DNA of 64,000 nt from Paenibacillus terrae (GCF_005217525.1 NZ_PNXQ01000012.1:644222-708221); one strand, 5' to 3'. Counted from the first letter of the stretch, positions 43,041-52,977 are shown. The notes: a model not told the origin generated them from the sequence alone. Made by a program: numbers and translations.

Positions 43041-43721
43041 ATGGTTGAACAATGGAGGCAGGCAGACGAAATTATAAGTCAAGTGACTGTTTACAGTACG
43101 GAGGATAATGATCCGGTAACAATTAAAACAGTCTCCCATGACGTCCGTTGTATTGGCATCGGGACGGATGCGGCCGTATTTACGCTCGATACGTTGCCCG
43201 GCTACGCGTTCAAGGTGTACTCAGACATGGCGATCGAGAAAAAGGATGCGGAGGCCGATGTATACGAGCGTTTGCGGGGCTCTGATTTTTTTCCACATTA
43301 TTACGGGAAAGGTGACAAGTATATTGTCATAAGCTATGAATCAGGTATTACGCTGCTGGATTGTCTGCTGCAAGGCATTCCTGTGCCGGAGCAGGTCATT
43401 CTGGACGTGGAAGAGGCGAGGGAGTTTGTCCGATCCAAGGGGCTGAACCCGCGTGATATTCATCTCAAAAATGTACTGATGCAAGATGGACGCGCCAAGG
43501 TATTGGACGTATCCGAATACGTGAAGGAGGGCGATGACAAGCGCTGGGAGCATCTGGTGTGGGCGTATCATACGTTTTACTCAGGTATCTCGGAGGTTAA
43601 AGTTCCGTCATGGATTCTGGATACAATTAAAAAATGGTACTACAAGCTGGATAACTCTAGCTTTAATCTGGAGGAGTTCGCCCAACGCGCCAGCCAACTG
43701 TTTTCCAAATGGAAATCATAA
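43041..43721 (+). CDS. Serine/threonine-kinase-like protein (YrzF-like)
   Basis: 226 residues. It resembles short bacterial kinase-like proteins. A-F-K-V-Y holds the likely ATP-binding Lys. P-R-D-I-H-L-K-N-V-L replaces the usual H-R-D-x-K-x-x-N catalytic loop and keeps the Asp and Asn. L-D-V-S-E-Y stands where D-F-G is expected and keeps the Asp. It may be an active but diverged kinase or a pseudokinase. AGAGAAGGAAGGG precedes ATG 43041. A terminator follows. Confidence 0.75.
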   Translation: MVEQWRQADEIISQVTVYSTEDNDPVTIKTVSHDVRCIGIGTDAAVFTLDTLPGYAFKVYSDMAIEKKDAEADVYERLRGSDFFPHYYGKGDKYIVISYESGITLLDCLLQGIPVPEQVILDVEEAREFVRSKGLNPRDIHLKNVLMQDGRAKVLDVSEYVKEGDDKRWEHLVWAYHTFYSGISEVKVPSWILDTIKKWYYKLDNSSFNLEEFAQRASQLFSKWKS

Positions 43722-43747
43722 TGGCAGAAGATCTTGATCTTCTTATA

Positions 43748-43790
43748 AAAAAGGATTGCACCCGTATTAGGTAGGGGAGCAATCCTTTTT
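43748..43790 (+). terminator. Terminator after kinase-like gene
   Basis: A perfect 12-bp stem AAAAAGGATTGC / GCAATCCTTTTT; it can work for both convergent genes. Confidence 0.85.
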
Positions 43791-43814
43791 GGCACGTTAC
43801 ATGGTAGTTAACTT

Positions 43815-45233
43815 TTACCTGAAATCGCGAGGTACTCTTCTGGCGGTTCCGCTCTCAATCGCAGCCTGAATGACCTTCTCACGCACCCGCTGAACGGCAT
43901 TCTCGTTAAATACGCCGGGAATGATATACAGCTTGTTTAATTCTTCGGGACGGATCGTACTCGCAATGGCTTCGGCTGCCGCAAGCTTCATCTCCTCGTT
44001 AATTTCACGGGCGCGACAGTCGAGCGCCGCACGGAATATGCCGGGAAAGCAAAGCACGTTGTTGATCTGGTTAGGGTAGTCTGAACGTCCGGTGGCAATG
44101 ACACCTGCGATGTCTTCGATCTCCTCGGGTGCAATTTCGGGAACCGGGTTAGCCATGGTGAACAGCACGGGAGCCTCGTTCATGCGTTTTACGTCTTCCC
44201 GCTGGAGTAGTCCGCCTGCCGATAGACCGATAAACACGTCAGCGCCTTTCAGAACCTCGGACAGCGTGCCTGACAACCGTTCGGGGTTGGTATGCTGTGC
44301 GTACCAGTTCCACACCGGATGATCGTATGTTTCATCAGCTGTAATGGCTCCGTGGCGATCTACACCAATGATGTTAACGGCACCCGCAGACAGCAAAATT
44401 TTAGTGCAGGCTACTCCCGCAGCTCCGATACCGCAGACCACGATTTTGACCTCGGACAGTGCTTTGCCGACGACTTTAAGGGCGTTGATCAGTCCTGCAT
44501 ACAACACAACAGCGGTGCCATGCTGATCATCATGAAAAACAGGAATGTCTAGTTCCTGACGTAGCCGTTGCTCAATTTCAAAGCAGCGGGGCGATGAAAT
44601 ATCCTCCAGATTAATACCGCCGAAAGCTGGAGCGATTTGCTTGATCGCCTTGATGATTTCCTCAGTGTCCTGTGTGTCCAGACAAATCGGGAAAGCATCG
44701 ACAGACCCAAGCTGCTTGAAGAGCATTGCTTTGCCTTCCATGACCGGCATAGCCGCGTAGGGGCCAATATTGCCCAAGCCGAGGACAGCGCTTCCGTCCG
44801 AGACGACTGCAACCGTGTTACGTTTGATCGTCAAACGGAAGGCTTTGTCCGGCTCTTCATGAATCGCCATACACACACGTGCTACATCTGGAGTGTACAC
44901 CCGGGACAAGTCGTCGCGATTCTGAATCGGAACCTTGGGCTGCATTTCAATTTTACCTCCAAGGTGCAGCAGAAATGTCCGGTCAGAGATGGACAGTATC
45001 TTCACGCCTTGCGCTTTTTTAATCTGGGCAATCATTCGGTCGATTTCGGCCGGATCAGCAACGGTAACCGTAATATCCCGCACGGTGACCTTTTCAGAGG
45101 TGCGAATGACGTCAATTGCAATAACATCCCCGCCATGTTCGTTGACCAGCGTAATCAATTGACCAAATTGGATGTGCTCAGTGGAAATTTCCAGTCGTAA
45201 AATGATATTTTTACCGCCAATACCGCCTTGCAT
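43815..45233 (-). CDS. NAD-dependent malic enzyme with N-terminal ACT domain
   Basis: 472 residues. Residues about 8-85 form an ACT domain (L-R-L-E-I-S-T, V-T-V-R-D-I-T-V-T-V), usually a small-ligand sensor. The malic enzyme catalytic part follows, with Y-T-P-D-V-A-R-V-C, G-S-A-V-L-G-L-G-N-I-G-P, E-D-I-S-S-P-R-C-F, F-H-D-D-Q-H-G-T-A and the Rossmann G-I-G-A-A-G-V-A. It converts malate to pyruvate, CO2 and NAD(P)H. The ATG at 45233 has AAAGGAGG on the minus strand. Monocistronic. Coenzyme preference cannot be read from the sequence. Confidence 0.92.
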   Translation of the reverse strand: MQGGIGGKNIILRLEISTEHIQFGQLITLVNEHGGDVIAIDVIRTSEKVTVRDITVTVADPAEIDRMIAQIKKAQGVKILSISDRTFLLHLGGKIEMQPKVPIQNRDDLSRVYTPDVARVCMAIHEEPDKAFRLTIKRNTVAVVSDGSAVLGLGNIGPYAAMPVMEGKAMLFKQLGSVDAFPICLDTQDTEEIIKAIKQIAPAFGGINLEDISSPRCFEIEQRLRQELDIPVFHDDQHGTAVVLYAGLINALKVVGKALSEVKIVVCGIGAAGVACTKILLSAGAVNIIGVDRHGAITADETYDHPVWNWYAQHTNPERLSGTLSEVLKGADVFIGLSAGGLLQREDVKRMNEAPVLFTMANPVPEIAPEEIEDIAGVIATGRSDYPNQINNVLCFPGIFRAALDCRAREINEEMKLAAAEAIASTIRPEELNKLYIIPGVFNENAVQRVREKVIQAAIESGTARRVPRDFR

Positions 45234-45477
45234 ATAAATTCCTCCTTTAGTGTTCCATACAAAATAAGTAGGATCAAATGTTTGCGCTTACAATCGAAAG
45301 CGTGCCTAAGAGGTGAATTTAATATTTCAAATTAGTGGATTCTTTCCCTATCATAGTGAACAATCTCCCACTTGTACAGATAAAGCTGAATTAAATCTCA
45401 CATTTGCATCAAAAAAGGACAAATTCCAGGCTCTGTTTCAGCTCCGAAGCTACGTTATATTTTTGCCGTAATAAATT
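45234..45477. other. Intergenic region upstream of malic enzyme
   Basis: About 240 nt holding the malic enzyme promoter region by position; no gene or clear structure seen. Confidence 0.35.
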
Positions 45478-45606
45478 TCATCCATTAACCTGGAAACAAC
45501 ATTCACGTACGCTCTTGATCAAATCCTCGTGAACGTCTTCATTAAAGATACAATGAATCTCCCGAACCATCGTTTTTCGCGGCACCCGCAGTCCACCGGA
45601 TCGCAT
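45478..45606 (-). CDS. Possible 42-aa ORF or gene remnant
   Basis: The minus-strand frame reads M-R-S-G-G-L-R-V-P-R-K-T-M, then R-E-I-H-C-I-F-N-E-D-V-H-E-D-L-I-K-S-V-R. This composition looks like real protein rather than random sequence, but there is no clear ribosome site and no recognised family. It lies in a decayed region next to an AraC pseudogene, so it is more likely a remnant than a working gene. Confidence 0.25.
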   Translation of the reverse strand: MRSGGLRVPRKTMVREIHCIFNEDVHEDLIKSVRECCFQVNG

Positions 45607-45802
45607 TGTCTATTTAAGAACCGCGCTGGCTTTCATATATCCGTGAAGTTCTGACAGAAGCAGACGGCTTGAGCGAGTCCACACGCAAGGCTTTAAGGCT
45701 GCTGGACGCTATTACCTGAGCGAGCTTTGTTTTGACATGCCGAAACATCATACGCATATACTTTAATTCACGTTTAGCTAATCTTTAGTAACAGGATTTA
45801 TA

Positions 45803-46131
45803 ATGACAAAGCAGATGATGAATAGAACGCTTTGTGGACATTTGGCGCACAGTCAGCAGGACAAGGAAAATGAAGGCCGTAAACGCCCATGTTCGGGGTT
45901 AAGTCTCGTGCAATTCACGAGGCGCTTTCAGACGGTGGTGGGCTTGACAGCCATCCGGTATGTAACCGCGCTGCGTCTTGAGAAGGCCTGGACTTTATTG
46001 CTGGAGACAGAATATAAGCTGGATGATATTGGGAAAAATGCGGATATCTGAACGGATTTTATTGTAGTCGATTTTTTTTCGTCAGAAAACACGTGTCACC
46101 TTCACAATATCGCAAGCTTAACCGAATATGA
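45803..46131 (+). pseudogene. AraC-family regulator C-terminal remnant, frameshifted
   Basis: The first frame gives an AraC helix-turn-helix (L-V-Q-F-T-R-R-F-Q, I-R-Y-V-T-A-L-R-L-E-K-A-W-T-L-L-L-E-T, L-D-D-I-G-K-N-A) up to about 46041. The expected continuation G-Y-L-N-G-F-Y-C-S-R-F-F-F, then V-S-P-S-Q-Y-R-K-L, is read in the -1 frame from 46042 to the stop at 46129-46131. A one-base loss in the A-run near 46035 explains this. The sensor domain upstream is missing. The gene is therefore dead. Confidence 0.75.
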
Positions 46132-46324
46132 TTATAGACTTGCAGGGAAAGTGACTTTGGGCATTGCGTAAAATGAGAAAAGAAACTTCAGCTAATAATA
46201 AGCGTATATTAAATAAACGTAAGAAGCTAAGAATTATGAAGTTAAAATGAATTTGATAGCAAAAAGAATTTCACAATCCCATCCCATGTTACACTGAAAG
46301 TAAAATGGTGAAAGGAGTTTCAAG

Positions 46325-47173
46325 ATGCTGGCTTTGTCCGATCCGGCCTGGGCTTTGCTCCAAGGCCCCTATGGTTCCTCTCAATACGTCCCGGAAATGT
46401 TGAAGCAGCTCCAAGCCGGATATGACGGCGAAATGGCTGACACCTTGTATTGGGAGGAACTGTATCACCAAAATACGTTATATACTTGTACCTTCGCAGC
46501 TGTACCGTACCTGGTAGATATTGCGTTAAGCACTTCTGATATAAGTATTCGAGCGGATATTTATAATATTTGCGGAATATTCGAAGCCAAAAATGTTAAT
46601 CCATTACATACAAAAGTTCCGTTGGAATTTGCAAGGGATCAGGTAGAATTGGATGCAGATTTGGCTGAATATATATATGAACAATACCAACAAGCCATTG
46701 TCCGGCTTACAGGATTAACCGAGGAAATAGTGCTGTATGCCAAGGACCACGAAGGAGATGTTGGCAAGCGTTATGTTTTGGCTGCGGGGGCTGCCTTTCA
46801 GGGTTATCGATGTGTAGCTTTTATGCTGCAAAGCTTTGATACTGGTGATGAATATACGCTGGATTGTCCGCATTGCGGAACTTCGCTCTATATTTGGCCT
46901 GCTGAACAAAGTGATGTTCTGGTGGTTTACGATAAAGATCCGGTAAACTCAAACAATCTGATTCCCTATTCGATCCAACCCGGCTCATTGGACCCTAAAG
47001 GCTCTAATCTACAATGGCTATATCAATATGCCCAAAAAATTGAAGAGAACAACCTTTTGGCCCATTTACCCTATTTAAACGGTCGGATGAATTGTCCCGT
47101 TTGCAATACACCGATCTCCATTTGGGACGAGCTGATGAAAACAGCTAATGGTGTCCGAAAGTACACCGCTTAA
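46325..47173 (+). CDS. Hypothetical protein with paired zinc-ribbon motifs
   Basis: 282 residues, not recognised. The N-terminal 170 residues are helical (Y-G-S-S-Q-Y-V-P-E-M-L-K-Q-L-Q-A-G, A-A-V-P-Y-L-V-D-I-A) and may be HEAT-like, as in some polymorphic-toxin immunity proteins. The second part has C-P-H-C (about residue 181) and C-P-V-C (about residue 260), which can form one zinc ribbon. AAAGGAG precedes ATG 46325. It is a single gene that shares a terminator with the convergent pseudouridine synthase gene. Confidence 0.6.
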   Translation: MLALSDPAWALLQGPYGSSQYVPEMLKQLQAGYDGEMADTLYWEELYHQNTLYTCTFAAVPYLVDIALSTSDISIRADIYNICGIFEAKNVNPLHTKVPLEFARDQVELDADLAEYIYEQYQQAIVRLTGLTEEIVLYAKDHEGDVGKRYVLAAGAAFQGYRCVAFMLQSFDTGDEYTLDCPHCGTSLYIWPAEQSDVLVVYDKDPVNSNNLIPYSIQPGSLDPKGSNLQWLYQYAQKIEENNLLAHLPYLNGRMNCPVCNTPISIWDELMKTANGVRKYTA

Positions 47174-47183
47174 TGAATAAAAA

Positions 47184-47206
47184 GGGGGCTGTATCATACA
47201 GCCCCC
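47184..47206. terminator. Shared bidirectional terminator
   Basis: A perfect 10-bp stem GGGGGCTGTA / TACAGCCCCC with a 3-nt loop, A-rich on the left and T-rich on the right. Confidence 0.85.
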
Positions 47207-47261
47207 TGATTTTCCCGTAGATTTATTCCGCTCCAATTATTCCTGCTTGTCTTACATAAGT

Positions 47262-48308
47262 CTACTCCCGAAACGGATTTAGAAAGGTTTTAGGAATGTC
47301 GGATTCAAACCGCAGCAATACTCCAGTGACGGGATGAATAAACGACAACACCCGCGCATGGAGACCAAGGCGACCGATAGATTTGGCTTTGGAGCCGTAT
47401 TTTTTATCTCCCACAATCGGATGGCCGATATCCTCCATATGAACGCGGATTTGGTTCTTGCGTCCGGTTTCCAAACGTACTTCCAGCAAAGAAAAATGCC
47501 GATTGGCCTGAAGCAGCTTGTAATGAGTAACCGCGTGCTGTCCGTCATTCGGATACGGGCTGGAATACATTTTCAGCGTCTTGCTTTCTTTCAGCCATGA
47601 GGTGATGGTACCCGCAGCTTTTTTAACCTGTCCTTCTACAAGAGCAATGTACGTTCGTTCATACACGACTTCCTTCCACGCTTGTTGCATTTCCTGCTGT
47701 ATGGCTTCGCTTTTCGCAAACATCATAACTCCGGATGTATCACGGTCCAGACGATGCAGCACAAAAATACGATTGTATGGATGTTCTCGTCGCACATGTG
47801 CCGTAAGCTGACGATATGCTGTTACTTCCTGTTCCTGCGCAGAGGCGACGGACAGCAGCCCGGCATCCTTGTGGATAACAATAATGGCTTCATCCTCATG
47901 CAAAATACGCAGCCCGGTCAGCGGCACCTCGGGAGTGATTTTTTCCTTGGAGAGCGCTACAGTCTGACCCTGCTCAAGCGGAAAATTGTACACAGTCCGA
48001 GGAATGCCGTTCACGGACACCTGTCCACGGGCCAGCGCTGATTTAATGGAATTGCGGCCCATGCCAGACACATGCTCTACCAAAAAATTCAACAGCTCGG
48101 CAGGTTCCTGCACGATGTAAGTTTTTGCAACGTTTTTTTCTGGTTTACCGTGCTCTCGGGCAGCAGTTTTATCAAAAACCCCCGCTTTGCCCCGTGCATC
48201 GGGTCTATGTGAGCCGGATTTTCCGGCGGGTTTGTGGCTGCGTCTGGAGTTGCCTGTGTTTGGCGTGGATTTTGTATGATTTTTTCGATTGGGTTTACGA
48301 TTGTTCAT
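47262..48308 (-). CDS. RluA-family pseudouridine synthase
   Basis: 348 residues. The N-terminal 60 residues are basic and low-complexity (Asn/Arg/Lys/Ser/Gly). An S4 RNA-binding domain follows (about 70-125: N-S-I-K-S-A-L-A-R-G-Q-V-S-V-N-G). The catalytic domain holds H-R-L-D-R-D-T-S-G-V-M with the catalytic Asp, and R-x-N-Q-I-R-V-H later. It isomerises uridine in rRNA or tRNA; target unknown. The start at 48308 has AAGGAGAAAG upstream; the frame is open to 48470 without support. Confidence 0.88.
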   Translation of the reverse strand: MNNRKPNRKNHTKSTPNTGNSRRSHKPAGKSGSHRPDARGKAGVFDKTAAREHGKPEKNVAKTYIVQEPAELLNFLVEHVSGMGRNSIKSALARGQVSVNGIPRTVYNFPLEQGQTVALSKEKITPEVPLTGLRILHEDEAIIVIHKDAGLLSVASAQEQEVTAYRQLTAHVRREHPYNRIFVLHRLDRDTSGVMMFAKSEAIQQEMQQAWKEVVYERTYIALVEGQVKKAAGTITSWLKESKTLKMYSSPYPNDGQHAVTHYKLLQANRHFSLLEVRLETGRKNQIRVHMEDIGHPIVGDKKYGSKAKSIGRLGLHARVLSFIHPVTGVLLRFESDIPKTFLNPFRE

Positions 48309-48556
48309 AGGTTCTTTCTCCTTCTTGATACCGTGTCTCATCATAAGTAATGGACAAACTTGCGGCACCGTGTCCACTATATCATGAGAAAACAGCGAAC
48401 GCCATGGTAGAAAGGGTTCGATAAGAATTTCATTATACATCATGCCTATGGACTTCCAGCGGTTGAACATTACCCTGAACCCCGGTAAACTAAAGGTAAC
48501 GAAAGATAAGCCGATATGCGTCGAGGGACGCCAGAAATATGAGGAGTTTTGAAACT

Positions 48557-50455
48557 ATGAGTGTACAAGCACCAACATTGGAACGGGCGCAGGATTTACT
48601 GCAAAAATTTTATGGCTATCCCGATTTCCGGGAGGGTCAAAAGAAAATTGTCGCCAGTATGCTGGAGGGCAACGATACGTTGGGTATTATGCCAACAGGT
48701 GGAGGTAAATCCATATGCTACCAGATTCCTGCACTGCTGCATGATGGGCTGACGATTGTTGTGTCACCGCTGATCTCACTGATGAAGGATCAGGTGGATG
48801 CGCTGACCACGATGGGAATTGCGGCTGCCTATATCAATAGTACGCTGAGTGGCCGAGAAGTGAACGACCGCATACGTGCCGCACGGAATGGAGATTTGAA
48901 GCTGCTATATGTTGCACCGGAGCGGCTGGAGCTGGACTGGTTCCGCGATGAGATGGCGCAGCTACCGATTTCCTGCGTTGCGGTTGACGAGGCGCACTGT
49001 GTATCCCAGTGGGGACATGACTTTCGCACCAGCTATTTGGCGGTGGCTCCTTTTGTGGACGGGCTATACGAGCGCCCGATTGTAGCGGCATTCACGGCAA
49101 CGGCGACACCGCAGGTCATGGACGACATCGTGCGGCTGCTTCGCTTGCGTGAGCCGGAGACATTCGTCACGGGACTGGGACGTCCGAATTTGGCGTTCAG
49201 CGTGCTGCGTGGGGAGGACAAGCGCAGCTTTCTGCTGAATTATGCGCGTGAGCATGACGGCGAATCGGGCATTATTTATGCGGCGACACGCAAGGACGTG
49301 GACGATCTGTACCAACGGCTGCGGGATGCGGGAATGGCGGCTGGGCGTTATCATGCCGGGATGACCGATCAGGAACGGGCAGACAGCCAGGAGGGCTTCC
49401 TGTACGACGATATTCGTGTCATTGTAGCGACCAACGCCTTCGGAATGGGAATCGACAAATCGAACGTGCGCTACGTCATTCACTACAATATGCCTAAAAA
49501 TATGGAGGCTTACGTACAAGAGGCGGGACGCGCAGGACGTGACGGCGATCCGAGTCAATGTATTTTGCTGTTCGGACCGCAGGATATTGTGACCCAGAAA
49601 TTCCTGATCGAGCAAAATCCGCAGGATGAGGACCGCAAGCGCAACGACTATCGTAAGCTCCAGCAGATGGTTGATTATTGCTACACGACTCGCTGCTTGC
49701 GTACGGCGCAGCTTGAGTATTTTGGTGAGGCAGAGGAGCATGAAGCTTGCGGCACATGCAGCTCATGTACAGATGAACGGGAACTGGTAGACATGACCAT
49801 TGATGCGCAAAAGATTTTTTCATGTATTCATCGCATGCGGGAACGTTTTGGTGTTTCGATGGTAGCCTCGGTATTGAAAGGCTCGCGTAACAAAAAAGTG
49901 CTACAGTATGGCTTTGACAGCCTGCCAACCTATGGTGTAATGGGCAATCGGACGGAAAAAGAAATTTCTGAAATTATTAACGTCCTTGTATCGGAAGGCT
50001 ATCTGCTGCTGTCTGAGGGACAATATCCGGTTGTCCGTTTGCAGCAACCTGCGGCTGAAGTGCTGAAGGGCCAGCGCGAAGTCATGCAGCGTGTGGTGCG
50101 ACATGCCACAGCTTTTGCAGGTGGGACAGGCTCACGTGGACGACAGGGACGCGATGCGTACCCAGCGGCAGTCAACGAAACGGTGTTCGAGCAACTGCGC
50201 CTGATTCGCCGCGATTTGGCTGCGCAGGAGCATGTGCCGTCCTATATCATTTTTAACGATGCCACGCTGCGTGAGATGAGTGTAGCGAACCCGCAATCCG
50301 AGGCGGACATGCTGCGGATCAAGGGTGTTGGCGAAGTGAAGTTCCGCAAGTACGGCAAGCTATTCCTTGATTTTTTTCAAAATCAGGGGAATGCCGGAGG
50401 AACAGTGAACGAAGATGAGATTTATGCGGACGATGTGTATGAGGATTTTGAATAG
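48557..50455 (+). CDS. recQ: ATP-dependent DNA helicase RecQ
   Basis: 632 residues with full RecQ architecture. Helicase motif I is P-T-G-G-G-K-S, motif II is D-E-A-H with the RecQ aromatic-rich loop (C-V-S-Q-W-G-H-D-F-R), and motif VI is Q-E-A-G-R-A-G-R-D-G. A four-cysteine zinc site (C-Y-T-T-R-C, C-G-T-C-S-S-C) and a winged-helix RQC domain follow, and an HRDC domain lies at about 530-610. It unwinds DNA 3' to 5' in recombination and repair. ATG 48557 is preferred (GAGGAG 10 nt upstream) over ATG 48539. Confidence 0.93.
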   Translation: MSVQAPTLERAQDLLQKFYGYPDFREGQKKIVASMLEGNDTLGIMPTGGGKSICYQIPALLHDGLTIVVSPLISLMKDQVDALTTMGIAAAYINSTLSGREVNDRIRAARNGDLKLLYVAPERLELDWFRDEMAQLPISCVAVDEAHCVSQWGHDFRTSYLAVAPFVDGLYERPIVAAFTATATPQVMDDIVRLLRLREPETFVTGLGRPNLAFSVLRGEDKRSFLLNYAREHDGESGIIYAATRKDVDDLYQRLRDAGMAAGRYHAGMTDQERADSQEGFLYDDIRVIVATNAFGMGIDKSNVRYVIHYNMPKNMEAYVQEAGRAGRDGDPSQCILLFGPQDIVTQKFLIEQNPQDEDRKRNDYRKLQQMVDYCYTTRCLRTAQLEYFGEAEEHEACGTCSSCTDERELVDMTIDAQKIFSCIHRMRERFGVSMVASVLKGSRNKKVLQYGFDSLPTYGVMGNRTEKEISEIINVLVSEGYLLLSEGQYPVVRLQQPAAEVLKGQREVMQRVVRHATAFAGGTGSRGRQGRDAYPAAVNETVFEQLRLIRRDLAAQEHVPSYIIFNDATLREMSVANPQSEADMLRIKGVGEVKFRKYGKLFLDFFQNQGNAGGTVNEDEIYADDVYEDFE

Positions 50456-50505
50456 CTATACTAAAGGATATGAGGCATCATGCAAACTATAAAAGGTTGT
50501 GACCT

Positions 50506-52332
50506 ATGAAAGTCATTTTATCAACGTTAAACGCAAAATATATTCATACCTCGCTGGCGATTCGGTGTCTCAAAGCCTACAGTGAAAAGGACTTTGACAT
50601 CGAGCTGGCGGAGTATACGATCAAGGACCCTGTGATGAACATCGTATCCGACCTGTTTCAGCGGGGAGCGGATGTCATCGGCTTTTCCTGTTACATTTGG
50701 AACATTGAAGAGACAATTAAAGTGATTGATGTATTGAAAAAAATTATGCCAAAGGTCAAAATCATTCTCGGTGGCCCGGAAGTTTCTTACGATACCGATC
50801 ATTGGATGAAACGCCTGCCGAATGTGGATTTTATCGTTGTCGGTGAAGGGGAGGAAACCTTTCATCAATTGCTTCAGGAGATTGAGGGTACGCAAAAGTA
50901 CCATTTTGTCTATGGATTGGCCTACCGCAAGGGAGAAGAGGTCATTCAGATGCCAGGTCGTCCAAAGGCGGACTTGAACGAGCTTCCGTCACCGTACCGC
51001 TTTGCAGAGGATATACCGGAATTAGGCAAGCGGGTTGTTTATTTTGAAACCAGTCGGGGTTGTCCGTTCAGTTGCCAGTTCTGTCTGTCCAGTATAGAGG
51101 TAGGGGTGCGTTATTACGATATTGAGCGTACAAAGTCGGATATTCTGTATCTGATCGACAACGGAGCCAACCTGATCAAGTTCGTGGATCGGACCTTTAA
51201 CATTAAACGCGATTATGCGCTGGAAATGTTCAAGTTTCTCATTGAAAACCATCGTGGATGTGTCTTCCAGTTTGAGATTACAGCAGATATTATGCGTCCC
51301 GAGGTGTTGGATTATTTGGCAGAAAACGCGCCGCCGGGCGTATTCCGCTTTGAAATCGGCGTCCAATCGACGAACGATCCGACCAATGAATTGGTCAAGC
51401 GTCGCCAGAACTTTGCCAAGCTTTCCCGTACCGTTACGAAGGTCAAACAAAGCGGCAAGATCGACCAGCATCTCGATTTAATTGCAGGCCTACCTTTGGA
51501 GGATTACAATACGTTCCGTAAAACGTTTAATGATGTTTTTGCGCTCGGTCCGGAGGAGCTTCAGCTCGGCTTCCTCAAAATGCTGCGTGGCACTGGGCTG
51601 CGTATCGACGCAGATAAGTACAACTACACGTACATGGACGTTGCACCTTATGAAATGCTGAGCAATGACGTCCTTTCCTTTGCCGATATCGTTCGGCTCA
51701 AACGCTTGGAAGATGTGCTGGAGAAATACTGGAACTCCCATCGTATGGATCATACGGTGAACTATCTGATCGAGCGCGAATTTGCGTCTGCCTTCGATTT
51801 CTTTCAGGAGTTCGGAGACTATTGGGAGGGACAAGGCTGGCAAAAAATCGGCCACCAGCTCGAAGACCTGTTTACGCGTCTCCAGTCCTTTCTTGAATCA
51901 CGCGGAACGAAGCGAATGGATATGGTGCTTGGGCTGATGAAGCTCGACTATTTCCTGAACCATAAATACAAGCCGCGTAAAATCTGGTGGGAACATGCCT
52001 TGGAGAAGGACGATTGGTCCAGCTATATGAAAATGGCTCTCCAGCACCCGGATGCGCTGTTGTCACCTGTGGTTGCAGACTCTGTGGCAGATCAGCCGCA
52101 GCCATACCGCGAGATCATTCCGACTTTCGCTTCCTTGAAGCTGGGTGAAAAGGAACTGCAAAAGCACGCTGTGCTGGATGTTCTTCCGTTCCGGTTGGAT
52201 CATATGCTGAGTGGCGGCAGCCCTTTGACCGCAGAAGGCCGCACGCTGCTACTCGTAATCTACCAGCAAAACGAACAGCAAAAGCCGCTGTACTACACCA
52301 TGCCGATTGGCAAGGAAATTGCAGCGATTTAA
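50506..52332 (+). CDS. B12-binding-domain radical SAM protein (DUF4080 type)
   Basis: 608 residues. Residues 1-135 form a cobalamin-binding-like Rossmann domain (I-G-F-S-C-Y-I-W-N, I-I-L-G-G-P-E-V, V-V-G-E-G-E-E-T). The radical SAM core follows, with C-P-F-S-C-Q-F-C near residue 187. The C-terminal 200 residues match the DUF4080-like region. The classical B12-binding D-x-H-x-x-G is not obvious, so corrinoid use is uncertain. The reaction is unknown. It lies 50 nt after recQ in the same direction; the two may be co-transcribed. Confidence 0.85.
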   Translation: MKVILSTLNAKYIHTSLAIRCLKAYSEKDFDIELAEYTIKDPVMNIVSDLFQRGADVIGFSCYIWNIEETIKVIDVLKKIMPKVKIILGGPEVSYDTDHWMKRLPNVDFIVVGEGEETFHQLLQEIEGTQKYHFVYGLAYRKGEEVIQMPGRPKADLNELPSPYRFAEDIPELGKRVVYFETSRGCPFSCQFCLSSIEVGVRYYDIERTKSDILYLIDNGANLIKFVDRTFNIKRDYALEMFKFLIENHRGCVFQFEITADIMRPEVLDYLAENAPPGVFRFEIGVQSTNDPTNELVKRRQNFAKLSRTVTKVKQSGKIDQHLDLIAGLPLEDYNTFRKTFNDVFALGPEELQLGFLKMLRGTGLRIDADKYNYTYMDVAPYEMLSNDVLSFADIVRLKRLEDVLEKYWNSHRMDHTVNYLIEREFASAFDFFQEFGDYWEGQGWQKIGHQLEDLFTRLQSFLESRGTKRMDMVLGLMKLDYFLNHKYKPRKIWWEHALEKDDWSSYMKMALQHPDALLSPVVADSVADQPQPYREIIPTFASLKLGEKELQKHAVLDVLPFRLDHMLSGGSPLTAEGRTLLLVIYQQNEQQKPLYYTMPIGKEIAAI

Positions 52333-52364
52333 GAGGAATAAGGTACAAATGACATCTAAACATC

Positions 52365-52405
52365 AGAAGGCATCGTTCTTGACAACACAAGAGTCGGTGC
52401 CTTCT
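52365..52405 (+). terminator. Terminator after the radical SAM gene
   Basis: An 8-bp stem AGAAGGCA / TGCCTTCT with a 25-nt loop and T-rich end. Confidence 0.65.
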
Positions 52406-52440
52406 TTTGACGAATGAAAAGAGTGATCAGATTGGGCTAT

Positions 52441-52902
52441 ATGATGGACTTAAGAAAAGTGGTAGGTACCAGACCCTTAATCATGGCAGGCGCTTGCGTG
52501 CTATTACTTCATAAAAACAAATTACTGCTAGGACTTCGAGCAGATAATGGTTTGTGGGGATTGCCAGGCGGGTCACTGGAACCGGGAGAATCTATGGAAG
52601 AGGTCGCGGTAAGAGAATTAGCCGAGGAAACAGGGCTGAAAGCAGGTAGCCTTACTCTATTGGATGTATTCTCCGGGCCGCAATTATACTATAAATACCC
52701 GCATGGGGACGAAGTATACAATGTCGTTACAGCCTATATTTGCACCGAATATACGGGGGAGCTAAAGGAAGATCCAAATGAAGTCAAGGAATTAAGATTT
52801 TTTGATCTCGACCATCTTCCTGATGAAATTAGTCCCCCGGATATCCCGGTTATTCAACGGTTTTTACAAATAACCCTGCTTTCAAAAAATAACTTGGGAT
52901 GA
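52441..52902 (+). CDS. Nudix hydrolase
   Basis: About 153 residues. The Nudix box is complete: G-G-S-L-E-P-G-E-S-M-E-E-V-A-V-R-E-L-A-E-E-T-G-L. The N-terminus contains M-D-L-R-K-V-V-G-T-R-P-L, common in Firmicute Nudix enzymes near this length. It hydrolyses a nucleoside-diphosphate-linked compound; substrate unknown. The start is uncertain: ATG 52441, TTG 52432 (better spaced to AAGAGTGA) and ATG 52414 are all in frame. Confidence 0.85.
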   Translation: MMDLRKVVGTRPLIMAGACVLLLHKNKLLLGLRADNGLWGLPGGSLEPGESMEEVAVRELAEETGLKAGSLTLLDVFSGPQLYYKYPHGDEVYNVVTAYICTEYTGELKEDPNEVKELRFFDLDHLPDEISPPDIPVIQRFLQITLLSKNNLG

Positions 52903-52977
52903 AATGCTGTCATCTGATATTTGAATAGAGTATGTTAGTGGGAAATCCTACATTTGGGTGCCTGAATAAAAGATTTT

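Noticed and set aside
44092..45200. Plus-strand open frames over the malic enzyme
   Set aside because: Antisense shadows; the minus-strand protein is unambiguous.
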